Assembly (NCBI GenBank): GCA_947489445.1
Contig: CANLDN010000001.1
Location: 124,001 to 188,000, forward strand
DNA length: 64,000 bases
Reading direction: 5' to 3'
Source of the DNA: an uncultured Paracoccaceae bacterium
GTDB lineage: Bacteria; Pseudomonadota; Alphaproteobacteria; Rhodobacterales; Rhodobacteraceae
Below, in pieces: positions 25,822 through 33,663 of the stretch. Within the stretch, counting starts at the first letter, position 1. The number at the start of each line of letters is the position of its first letter. Under the pieces are notes generated by a model. It worked only from the letters and a program-made list of their open reading frames with translations. It made no database searches and had not been told where the DNA came from. A program made the position numbers and the translations under genes.

Positions 25822-28110
25822 ATGATCGGGCGTCAGATCACGGTGCGGGGCCGCGTACAGGGTGTGGGGTTCCGCCCCTTTGTCTGGAGATTGGCGAGGG
25901 ATGCGGGACTCAGAGGCCATATTCTGAACGATGGTGCCGGTGTGACAATCGCGGCCTGGGGCTCACAAGCAGCACTTGATAAATTCCTGCACAATATGAC
26001 CGAAAGCCCGCCCCCCTTGGCAGCAATCGAAGCGGTTACAACCAAACGGCTCAGCGCTGTGGCACCGTCTGGCAGGTTTCGCATCGCGCAGAGCGACAGT
26101 GGAGAAATCAGCACCGAGATCACGCCGGATGCAGCAATATGCAGCGATTGCCTGACCGAAATCCATGACCCCAACGACCGCCGCTATCGCTATCCGTTCA
26201 CTAACTGCACCCATTGCGGGCCGCGCCTGTCGATTGTGAAGCGTATCCCATATGACCGCGCGCAAACCTCGATGCGCGACTTTGAGATGTGCGATGATTG
26301 CCAGCGGGAATATGACGACCCATCCGACCGCCGCTTTCATGCACAGCCTAACGCCTGCCCGATCTGCGGCCCGAAAGTCTGGCTCGAGAACGAAGAGGGT
26401 CCTATCGACTGCACCGATCCGCTGACCGAGACCGCGCAGCAACTGATGCAGGGCCAGATCATCGCGATCAAAGGGGTCGGCGGGTTTCATCTCGCGTGTG
26501 ATGCGACGGATGCTAAATTGGTGCAAAAGCTGCGAGAACGCAAGCACCGAAAGGCAAAACCGTTTGCGATCATGGCCAAGGACGTGGATCAGATCAGGGT
26601 CTATTGCCATCTTTCTGATGCTGAGGCTAATCTGCTGGCCACACCCGCCTCCCCTATCGTTCTACTCAAAATGCGCCAGGATGCTCCGCTGTCCAGCATC
26701 GCCCCCGGTCTTGACCGGATCGGTGTGATGTTGCCCCATGCGCCGCTACATCATCTTTTGATGGCTCGGGTTGACGGGCCATTGGTCATGACCTCCGGCA
26801 ACCGATCCCACACGCCGCAAGTAACAAATAACGACCAAGCGCGCAGCACCTTGGCCGATATCGCTGACGCATGGTTGATGCATGACCGCGATATTGTGAA
26901 CCGGCTGGATGACAGCTTGATGCGGCTGGATCACGACGGCCCTAGTGTCCTGCGGCGGGGGCGTGGTCTGGCACCCGCACCGATTCATTTGCGTGAGGGT
27001 TTCGCGGGTGTGGCGCAGACCCTTGCGATGGGTGCAGAACTGAAATCGACCTTTTGTCTTCTCAAGAACGGGCAAGCGATCCCATCGCAACACATCGGCG
27101 ACCTGACAACGGCAGAGATCTACGCCGATTTCCGGGCCAAGATTGCCTTGTTTCGGAAATTGTACGGCATGAAACCTGAGGTGATCGCGGTGGATATGCA
27201 TCCCGACTACCTCTCATCCAGATGGGGCAGACACTTAGCCGAGGACATCGGTGCAAGGATTGTCCGGGTACAGCATCACCACGCCCATATGGTCAGCTGC
27301 CTTGCAGAACATCAAATCAACCCTGACGATGCGCTAACAGTTGGGCTGGTCCTTGACGGAACAGGGTTGGGGAGTGATGGCACAATCTGGGGTGGTGAGA
27401 TCTTGCAGGGTGATTATCGGGGCTTTGAGCGAAAGGCCCACTTTGCCCCCGTCGCTTTGCCGGGTGGGGAACAAGCAGTGCGCGAACCTTGGCGCAATCT
27501 GGTGGCCCATTTGATTGCCGCATTTGGCGACGACTGGCAGCAGCAAATCACTGGAACGCCCATCTCACAAATGCTGGCCCGTAAACCGACCGCACTGATC
27601 AGCCAAATGATTGCACAAAGGCTGAACGCACCGCTTGCCTCATCTGCTGGTCGCCTGTTCGATGCCGTTGCGGCGGCTCTCGGTGTCGCCTTCGACCAGC
27701 AGCATTACGAAGGACAAGCCGCGATGGAATTGGAGGCAATGATTGGGTATCGGGCAATCTCCGGTGGCTACTCTGCTGCCGTTTCCGATCAGGGTATCAT
27801 CTCGTGGCAACCGCTCTGGTCAGACTTGATCACAGACCTCCAAGCTGGCGTTGAGCCCGCCATGATCGCGGCACGTTTTCACATTGGCCTTGCAGAGGTT
27901 CTGGCCGATACGGTGACGCGCGTTGCGTCAGAAGCCCACACTAACCGCATCGTCCTTTCGGGCGGCGTCATGCAAAACCGCTTTCTGCATCGTCACCTTG
28001 CCGAAAAACTGCGCGCGCGGGATTTGACGGTGCTACGCCACGCAAACCTGCCTGCCAATGATGGTGGCATCTCATTGGGCCAAGCCTGCATTGCGGCGCT
28101 TCGCGACTAG
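25822..28110 (+). CDS. hypF: Carbamoyltransferase HypF
   Basis: A 762-residue multidomain enzyme converting carbamoyl phosphate and ATP to carbamoyl-adenylate and transferring carbamoyl to HypE. Domains in order: acylphosphatase-like (GRVQGVGFRPFVWRL, residues 6-25), zinc-finger pairs (CSDCLTEIHDP, CTHCGPR, CDDCQREYDDP, CPICGPK), a YrdC-like domain (KGVGGFHLACDAT) and a Kae1-like domain with HHHAHMVSC and NRIVLSGGVMQN. ATG 25822 is 2 bp after the hypE stop. It ends 4 bp from the convergent MacB-like gene. It completes a full hypABCDEF set. Confidence 0.95.
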   Translation: MIGRQITVRGRVQGVGFRPFVWRLARDAGLRGHILNDGAGVTIAAWGSQAALDKFLHNMTESPPPLAAIEAVTTKRLSAVAPSGRFRIAQSDSGEISTEITPDAAICSDCLTEIHDPNDRRYRYPFTNCTHCGPRLSIVKRIPYDRAQTSMRDFEMCDDCQREYDDPSDRRFHAQPNACPICGPKVWLENEEGPIDCTDPLTETAQQLMQGQIIAIKGVGGFHLACDATDAKLVQKLRERKHRKAKPFAIMAKDVDQIRVYCHLSDAEANLLATPASPIVLLKMRQDAPLSSIAPGLDRIGVMLPHAPLHHLLMARVDGPLVMTSGNRSHTPQVTNNDQARSTLADIADAWLMHDRDIVNRLDDSLMRLDHDGPSVLRRGRGLAPAPIHLREGFAGVAQTLAMGAELKSTFCLLKNGQAIPSQHIGDLTTAEIYADFRAKIALFRKLYGMKPEVIAVDMHPDYLSSRWGRHLAEDIGARIVRVQHHHAHMVSCLAEHQINPDDALTVGLVLDGTGLGSDGTIWGGEILQGDYRGFERKAHFAPVALPGGEQAVREPWRNLVAHLIAAFGDDWQQQITGTPISQMLARKPTALISQMIAQRLNAPLASSAGRLFDAVAAALGVAFDQQHYEGQAAMELEAMIGYRAISGGYSAAVSDQGIISWQPLWSDLITDLQAGVEPAMIAARFHIGLAEVLADTVTRVASEAHTNRIVLSGGVMQNRFLHRHLAEKLRARDLTVLRHANLPANDGGISLGQACIAALRD

Positions 28111-28114
28111 GACC

Positions 28115-29326
28115 CTATTCCCGCCGCAACGCATCAATTGGATTGAGCCGCGCAGCGCGACGTGCGGGGAAGAAACCGAAAATCACACCGACAGCCGCGG
28201 AAAATGCGAAGGCCAGCAACACAATCTGCGGATCGGGCCGGAACGGGATCGACAACATATTCGCCCCCAAAAGGCCCATACCCAGCCCGATCACAATCCC
28301 GATCAACCCACCAAAGAGCGACAGAATGATCGCCTCGACTAAGAATTGCAGCAAGACCTGCCAGGCCTGTGCACCAATCGCCAGTCGAATCCCGATCTCG
28401 CGGGTGCGTTCGGTGACGGACACCAACATTATATTCATGATCCCAATGCCCCCCACCAAAAGACTAACGGCGGCGACCGCCGATAACAGCCCGGTCAGAA
28501 TGCCCGTGATACCTGAAAGCATAGTGGCCAGCTGCTTCATATCCATGACGGTGAAATCGTCCTCTTCCCCGCGCCCGATGCGACGGATGTCGCGCATCAC
28601 GGCCTCTACTTGTGTCTTGGCGCGTTCAGTATCCACACCGTCGCGGACCGAAACGATGAACATTGAAACATCCGTATTGCCGGCAATCCGCCGTTGAAAC
28701 GTGCGGATTGGCATGATGACAAAGTCATCCTGATCGCTGCCAAAGGTGGATGCGCCCTTAGATTTCAACAGACCAATAACCTCGCAAGACAGGTTTTGAA
28801 TGCGGATTTCCTCACCCACCGGGTCAGACGTGCCAAACAGGTCCTCGCGTACGGTTTCGCCGATGACGCAGACAGGCTTACCAGACTGCAACTCTGTCAC
28901 GTCAAACAAGCGCCCGCGCTCAACCTCCCATTGGGCGGCGGTGAAGTAACGATTGTCGGTTCCAACAACATCCGTCCGCCTGTTTTCATTGCCAAAAACC
29001 GCACGGGCGCGGCCCATGCTCAGCGGGGCCGAAACATCAATGACGCTCAGTTCCTCCTCCAGCAGGTCATTCATGCGGATATCGAAAAGCTGGATTGCAG
29101 TGCCAACTGGCCCCCCTTCCATGGCGTCCTGACCCGGCATGACCATCAGCATATTGGTGCCCAGCTTTTCGACATCGGCGGTCACCTGTTCCGTTGAACC
29201 CTGCCCAACGGTGACCATCGCAATAACCGCACCGACACCGATCACTATGCCCAGAACCGTCAGAAATGACCGCAAAGCGTTGCGAAAAATGGCCTGCACG
29301 GCAAGGCGGACGGTTTCCCATAGCAT
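28115..29326 (-). CDS. MacB-type ABC transporter permease
   Basis: A 403-residue membrane subunit. An N-terminal helix (ALRSFLTVLGIVIGVGAVIAMVTVG, the MacB_PCD start), a periplasmic domain of about 220 residues, and three C-terminal helices with GIMNIMLVSVTERTREIGIRLAIGA and the ending RRAARLNPIDALRRE are typical of MacB/FtsX-like permeases. It is the last gene of an adaptor-ATPase-permease operon. The substrate may be a peptide, lipid or siderophore and is unknown. No outer-membrane channel gene is present. Confidence 0.92.
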   Translation of the reverse strand: MLWETVRLAVQAIFRNALRSFLTVLGIVIGVGAVIAMVTVGQGSTEQVTADVEKLGTNMLMVMPGQDAMEGGPVGTAIQLFDIRMNDLLEEELSVIDVSAPLSMGRARAVFGNENRRTDVVGTDNRYFTAAQWEVERGRLFDVTELQSGKPVCVIGETVREDLFGTSDPVGEEIRIQNLSCEVIGLLKSKGASTFGSDQDDFVIMPIRTFQRRIAGNTDVSMFIVSVRDGVDTERAKTQVEAVMRDIRRIGRGEEDDFTVMDMKQLATMLSGITGILTGLLSAVAAVSLLVGGIGIMNIMLVSVTERTREIGIRLAIGAQAWQVLLQFLVEAIILSLFGGLIGIVIGLGMGLLGANMLSIPFRPDPQIVLLAFAFSAAVGVIFGFFPARRAARLNPIDALRRE

Positions 29327-29329
29327 CGC

Positions 29330-30049
29330 TCAGGCCGCCTTTGATGTTGGACTGTCGCGCTCAATCTGGCCATCAACCATCCAGATCAATCGCTGGGCGA
29401 ATGCCGCCATATCAGCCTCGTGGGTCACCATGACAATGGTCAGCCCTTCGTCTTCGTTCAGCCTTTGCAGAACCTCCATGATTTCTGCGGACAGCTTGGT
29501 GTCCAGATTGCCCGTGGGTTCGTCGGCAAGGATGACCTCGGGGTTGCCTGCCAAAGCTCGCGCAATCGCGACCCGTTGTTGTTGCCCACCAGACAGCTCC
29601 GACGGGTCATGATGCGCCCGATGCGCCAACCCAACCTTTGCGAGCGCATCGGTGGCGGCGGCGTGGCGTTCGGCGCGGCCCATACCTTTGTAGATCAAGG
29701 GCAGTTCAACATTTTGCAGCGCGCTGGTCCGGGGCAACAGGTTGTAGCCCTGAAAGATGAACCCCAGATAATGCCGCCGCAACAGGGCGCGCTGATCCTG
29801 CGTCAGGTGCGCGACTTCAACACCGTTGAAGTGGTAGGTGCCGTCGGTCGGCACATCAAGGCACCCGACGACATTCATCGCGGTGGATTTTCCGGACCCG
29901 CTCGGGCCCATGATTGCAACGAATTCGCCCTTGTGGATATCAAGATTGATCCCATCCAGCGCCTTTACCTGCGCCTCACCCATGCCGTAAACGCGGCTGA
30001 TATTGCGCAACTGGATCAGCGCATCGCTTTTGTCGGTCTGATCAACCAT
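29330..30049 (-). CDS. MacB-type ABC transporter ATP-binding protein
   Basis: A 239-residue nucleotide-binding subunit: Walker [10 protein letters not shown], signature LSGGQQQR, Walker B VILADEPTGNLD, and switch His in MVTHEADMA. Unlike E. coli MacB, ATPase and permease are separate polypeptides. ATG 30047-30049 overlaps the adaptor stop by 8 bases; the longer frame start is not needed. It drives export with the neighbouring permease and adaptor. Confidence 0.93.
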   Translation of the reverse strand: MVDQTDKSDALIQLRNISRVYGMGEAQVKALDGINLDIHKGEFVAIMGPSGSGKSTAMNVVGCLDVPTDGTYHFNGVEVAHLTQDQRALLRRHYLGFIFQGYNLLPRTSALQNVELPLIYKGMGRAERHAAATDALAKVGLAHRAHHDPSELSGGQQQRVAIARALAGNPEVILADEPTGNLDTKLSAEIMEVLQRLNEDEGLTIVMVTHEADMAAFAQRLIWMVDGQIERDSPTSKAA

Positions 30050-31280
30050 CAATCCGGTCCACAATTACCAGATCACCTACGGCAATCTCGCCTTCTAAAA
30101 TCTCGGTCAGGCGCCCATCGCTTGCGCCCGCCTGCACGCTGATTTCCTGCCCGGTATCACCGCGCATCACCCATACCGTCCGGTCATCGCCCATGTTGCG
30201 CGCGTCGTTACCATCAGGGATCAGCATACCCAACAATCCGCTGCGCTCTTCCTCTTCAACCGGGGCGGCGGGCGGGGCATAGCGGAGTGCGGCATTGGGA
30301 ACCGTCAGCGCACCTGTGATTTCAGCCACGGTAATGTCAGCGGTCGCCGTCATGCCGGGGCGCAGCGCGAGGTCAGAGTTATCGACGCTCAGGATCGCCT
30401 TGTAGGTCACCACACCGTCAACAGTCAGCGGAGCAAAGCGGATTTCAGATATCTCAGCAGGAAACTGACGGTCGTCATAAGCATCAACTGTGAACGTCGC
30501 TTTGTTGCCAACGGCTGTCTGCCCGATATCGGCCTCGTCGATATCGACCTGAAGCTCCATCTGGGTCAAATCCTCGGCCACGGTAAAAAGCACCGGCGCG
30601 GATAGGGACGCGGCAACAATCTGACCGGCGTCAACAACGCGGTCCAAAATGATGCCATCAATGGGCGAACAGATGCAGGCCTTCTCCAGTTCTGCGTAAT
30701 GCAGATCCAGATCAGCCTCCGCCAACGCCCGGTCAGCGATGGCCGACTGCAAGGCGGATTGCGCACGCACATAGGCGGCGCGATCGGCCACAATGGTCTG
30801 ATGGGAGGTTACTCCACGTTCCTCTAGTCGGCGCGAGGTTTCGTACCTGTCGCGGGTCTCCGCCCACGTGGCCTGGGCAATGGCCACCCGCGCGATCGCA
30901 CTGTCCAGTGATGCCTTGCTCACCGCCAGCAGTGCCTCGAGCTTGGTTGTATCCAACTCAGCCAGCACAGTGCCCTCGGTGACGGTATCATTGAAATCGA
31001 CATAGACGCTCTCCAGCGTACCGGACAGTTCGCTTGAGACCTCAACCATATTGGTCGGCTCCACCGTGCCCGTTGCTGTTACGATCACACGCAGATCGCC
31101 AATCGCCACAGGGGCGGTGATGTATTGAACGCCGTCCGCTTGATCGGTGGACGATATCCACATGGCACTCGCACCCACAAAAACGACTAAACCAATCGTG
31201 TATTTTGCCCATTTCGGGATCGGACCACGATTACGGTTCAGTCCAAGTTTTGTTTCAACATCTTGCGGTGTTTCTGACAT
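30042..31280 (-). CDS. MacA-like periplasmic adaptor (HlyD/RND-type membrane fusion protein)
   Basis: A 412-residue inner-membrane-anchored adaptor: one N-terminal helix (AKYTIGLVVFVGASAMW), a barrel-sandwich/lipoyl-like domain (GTVEPTNMVEVSSELSGTLESVYVDF), a coiled-coil hairpin (about 115-185, Ala/Glu-rich), then beta-barrel domains. ICSPIDGIILDRVVDAGQIV is the second lipoyl half. The ribosome-binding site GAGAGGC precedes the ATG. First gene of the operon; an FNR-type box lies 58 bp upstream. Confidence 0.92.
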   Translation of the reverse strand: MSETPQDVETKLGLNRNRGPIPKWAKYTIGLVVFVGASAMWISSTDQADGVQYITAPVAIGDLRVIVTATGTVEPTNMVEVSSELSGTLESVYVDFNDTVTEGTVLAELDTTKLEALLAVSKASLDSAIARVAIAQATWAETRDRYETSRRLEERGVTSHQTIVADRAAYVRAQSALQSAIADRALAEADLDLHYAELEKACICSPIDGIILDRVVDAGQIVAASLSAPVLFTVAEDLTQMELQVDIDEADIGQTAVGNKATFTVDAYDDRQFPAEISEIRFAPLTVDGVVTYKAILSVDNSDLALRPGMTATADITVAEITGALTVPNAALRYAPPAAPVEEEERSGLLGMLIPDGNDARNMGDDRTVWVMRGDTGQEISVQAGASDGRLTEILEGEIAVGDLVIVDRIDG

Positions 31281-31337
31281 CTTGGCCTCTCGCTTCTGTG
31301 ATTCCGCCTGAGGGTAGGGCTTTGGGATTGAGGGGGA

Positions 31338-31351
31338 TTGATCTTCATCAA
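31338..31351 (-). promoter_or_regulatory. FNR/FnrL-type box for the MacAB-like operon
   Basis: TTGATCTTCATCAA is a perfect match to TTGAT-N4-ATCAA. The centre is 64.5 bp from the adaptor ATG, placing the expected class II start near 31303 with a 23-nt leader. Confidence 0.8.
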
Positions 31352-31407
31352 TGGTCCGGGATTTGTGCCCGATTGATTTTATTGAGGAACTGGTGACAGG
31401 ATGATCG

Positions 31408-31656
31408 TCAAACCCGATGGGTCAGTTTTGCAACAGACGAGCACCGGGCCGCAACCATGTCCAACGGAACCTTGGCACCCGACATGTCCAAAAAAGTCTT
31501 CCCTTGCGCGTCCATCACCACGACATACGCCGGTTCCTTGGAGCACGCCAATGCAAGTCCCCGTCCCCCAACCGGGTTTGCGCCAACCATCTGTCGCGAG
31601 ACGATTGCGATGGTATACCGATCCACCACGAACGGTTTGCCCAAGACATAAGTCAT
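31408..31656 (-). CDS. Small protein of unknown function, coupled to DUF2953 gene
   Basis: An 82-residue protein beginning MTYVLGKPFVVDRYTIAIVS. Its ATG overlaps the stop of the preceding DUF2953 gene in an ATGA, good evidence that it is translated. The middle, VGGRGLALACSKEPAYVVVMDAQGKTFLDMSG, could form a small beta-sheet; one cysteine there and one near the C terminus. No signal peptide or helix. I do not recognise the family. It is the last gene of a minus-strand operon that starts at the bidirectional FNR promoter near 32.88 kb. Confidence 0.6.
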   Translation of the reverse strand: MTYVLGKPFVVDRYTIAIVSRQMVGANPVGGRGLALACSKEPAYVVVMDAQGKTFLDMSGAKVPLDMVAARCSSVAKLTHRV

Positions 31657-32204
31657 TGCAAAGGGCCAAATACGCGCCAGCCAAAGGCGACTAGAGGCCA
31701 GATGAGGCCGATTAGCGCGAACCGAACCTGAGCCACAGCGGAGCCTTGCAAACATGCCGTCTCAAAATCAGGGTGCAACTGAACATGCCCGCGTGTTGTA
31801 TAAATCAAGGGTGTCAGTTGGCCGTAAAGCTGACCGGTCTCGGCAGGATCGCCAAGACCAAAGGCGGCATCTATGTGCAAATCCTCTATCTGCACGACTT
31901 CGATCAAGCGGCCAAGCAGCCGGGACAACTCGGCCATCACATCGCCGCGCGCGTTCCAACCTCTTCCCACCCCCTTGTGATGCCGCTTTCTGGCCGTCGC
32001 GGGAGGCTTCTTTGGCTTTCGCTTGCGCGTGCTATCATAGACCTTGATCGGAGGAGAAACCCCGCCAAACGGGCGCAGAAAAACCGTGCTTGGGCGAACA
32101 GGGTCGCTGTGCCATGACAGCACAACGCGGATTGGGAGAAGCACGAACAGAACACTTATGACCAAAACGACCGTGCCCAGCCAAAGCAGAACTTGCAAGA
32201 CCAT
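31653..32204 (-). CDS. DUF2953 family membrane-anchored protein
   Basis: A 183-residue protein with one strong N-terminal helix (VLQVLLWLGTVVLVISVLFVLLPI), a basic low-complexity linker (KRKPKKPPATARKRHHKG) and a domain ending in YGQLTPLIYTTRGHVQLHPDFE, as seen in DUF2953 proteins, with a second hydrophobic segment near the C terminus. DUF2953 proteins commonly sit beside GerW/YtfJ-family genes, as here. Function unknown. The start ATG (32202-32204) lies one base before the stop of the GerW-like gene. Confidence 0.75.
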   Translation of the reverse strand: MVLQVLLWLGTVVLVISVLFVLLPIRVVLSWHSDPVRPSTVFLRPFGGVSPPIKVYDSTRKRKPKKPPATARKRHHKGVGRGWNARGDVMAELSRLLGRLIEVVQIEDLHIDAAFGLGDPAETGQLYGQLTPLIYTTRGHVQLHPDFETACLQGSAVAQVRFALIGLIWPLVAFGWRVFGPLQ

Positions 32205-32205
32205 A

Positions 32206-32556
32206 TCAGGTCTCTTTTTCTGATCCGTTTGCCCGCTTTTCCAGCGCATGAGATGCGGCATCACCAAGCACCTCAGTCAGGCCCGACATCGCACCTTTGA
32301 TCGCTTCCACGCGGGCACCTTTCTGATCCAGAATGATGGCACCGATGGGTTTGATTCCGCCACCGCCACCTGTGCCGCCCCCATTTCCGCTTTTGGCGCT
32401 ATCAGTACCTCCTGCGCCAAAGCCAAAACCGTAGCTGACAATGGGGATCACGGTTGATCCGTCCTTCTCGATCGGATCACCAAGAACATTCTTGGCATTC
32501 AGCAAGCGATCAAGCTCTTCAACTGTTTTTTTGAGTAGTTGTTCGACGTCTGTCAT
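32206..32556 (-). CDS. GerW/YtfJ-family protein
   Basis: A 116-residue cytoplasmic protein. An N-terminal helix (VEQLLKKTVEELDRLLNAKNVLGDPI) is followed by the GerW core GSTVIPIVSYGFGFGAGG, a glycine-rich loop (SGNGGGTGGGGG) and IKPIGAIILD. The family is named from Bacillus spore germination protein GerW/YtfJ but is widespread in non-sporulating bacteria; function unknown. ATG 32554-32556 has AGGAGAGC 7 bases upstream. Confidence 0.85.
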   Translation of the reverse strand: MTDVEQLLKKTVEELDRLLNAKNVLGDPIEKDGSTVIPIVSYGFGFGAGGTDSAKSGNGGGTGGGGGIKPIGAIILDQKGARVEAIKGAMSGLTEVLGDAASHALEKRANGSEKET

Positions 32557-32583
32557 CGGGCTCTCCTGCAAAATAGCGATGTA

Positions 32584-32793
32584 TTAGGATTTAGTTTTGA
32601 CGCCCAAAAGGCTGTAAATCGGGCAAAGCCCAAAGACCGCTGTCAGGGCCAAAATGCCGCCCACAGCGATCATTGCGTAAGCAGCAATAGAGTTTGCACC
32701 AAGCCCCAAAAAATTGATCAGCGGCGCCACAACAAGGGCCGCGCCCACAATCAGCCTGAGTGTACGATCAACAGTTCCAACATTCGTAGTCAT
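32584..32793 (-). CDS. DUF2892 (YgaP-TM-like) inner membrane protein
   Basis: A 69-residue protein with two hydrophobic helices. The opening TNVGTVDRTLRLIVGAAL and the pairing with FGLCPIYSLLG near the C terminus are the DUF2892/YgaP transmembrane signature. Members often accompany sulfur or rhodanese proteins. Two adjacent ATG codons (32796 and 32793) are possible; the second has better spacing to AGGAG. First gene of a minus-strand operon starting 80-90 bp from an FNR-type box. Confidence 0.87.
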   Translation of the reverse strand: MTTNVGTVDRTLRLIVGAALVVAPLINFLGLGANSIAAYAMIAVGGILALTAVFGLCPIYSLLGVKTKS

Positions 32794-32876
32794 CATAATC
32801 TCCTTTATTTGACATCGCGGGTGGCAAACGCCCGCCACTTCCAACCACAAGAATATCGCGCGATACGGCATTCCAA

Positions 32877-32890
32877 TTGATTTTGGTCAA
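32877..32890. promoter_or_regulatory. Bidirectional FNR/FnrL-type box (DUF2892 operon and LolD-like operon)
   Basis: TTGATTTTGGTCAA has one mismatch to TTGAT-N4-ATCAA. The centre is 90.5 bp from the minus-strand DUF2892 ATG and 72.5 bp from the plus-strand LolD-like GTG. Both distances fit a class II site with a 30-50 nt leader, so one box may serve both directions. Confidence 0.75.
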
Positions 32891-32955
32891 TGTAATGGGC
32901 GCGGATCATTGCCAATATCGACAGCGGGACAGGATCAATCCAAAGGGTCAACCAC

Positions 32956-33663
32956 GTGTCAGAACCCATCTTTCGCACCCAAGGTGTTACGAAGGTCTAT
33001 CAGACCGGTGCAGTAAAGGTTTTTGCACTCGCTGGCGTTGATCTGGAGCTTTTTGCAGGTGAGATGACCGTTCTTTTGGGGCCATCAGGCAGTGGCAAAT
33101 CAACCTTGTTGAATATCCTTGGCGGCCTTGATCATGCCACCTCAGGTCGGGTCTGGTTTCGTAACACGGAACTTACGGATATGCCCGACCGTGGTCTCAC
33201 CCGCTATCGGCGTGACCACGTGGGTTTTGTCTTTCAATTCTACAATCTGGTCCCCAGTCTGACGGCGCGTGAAAACGTACAACTGGTCACAGATGTTTCG
33301 CCCAATCCGATGCCCGCTGAAGAGGCGCTGGCACAAGTAGGCCTTGCGGACCGCATGGATCACTTCCCATCAGAAATGTCCGGCGGTGAACAACAGCGCG
33401 TCGCCATCGCGCGCGCCATCGCGAAACGGCCCGAGATCCTTTTGTGCGATGAACCTACGGGTGCGTTGGACAGCACTACGGGCGTGCAGGTGTTGGAGGT
33501 ATTGCAGGACATCAACGAACGCTTCGGCACAACCACAGTCATCATTACCCACAACGCTGAGATTCAGCGCATGGCGCACCGGGTGATCCAATTCCAAGAT
33601 GGGAAAATCAGCAATGTATCGACGAATGACGAACGCCTTGCCCCTGCCGAGATTGTCTGGTGA
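32956..33663 (+). CDS. LolD/FtsE-type ABC transporter ATP-binding protein
   Basis: A 235-residue ATPase with GPSGSGKST, signature [14 protein letters not shown], Walker [13 protein letters not shown], and [15 protein letters not shown]. It has a GTG start with AAAGGG 8 bases upstream. Its stop overlaps the FtsX-like permease start. The permease has two FtsX modules and a periplasmic adaptor follows, so this is an efflux-type exporter like DevBCA/MacB and not the lipoprotein-sorting LolCDE. Substrate unknown. Confidence 0.92.
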   Translation: MSEPIFRTQGVTKVYQTGAVKVFALAGVDLELFAGEMTVLLGPSGSGKSTLLNILGGLDHATSGRVWFRNTELTDMPDRGLTRYRRDHVGFVFQFYNLVPSLTARENVQLVTDVSPNPMPAEEALAQVGLADRMDHFPSEMSGGEQQRVAIARAIAKRPEILLCDEPTGALDSTTGVQVLEVLQDINERFGTTTVIITHNAEIQRMAHRVIQFQDGKISNVSTNDERLAPAEIVW

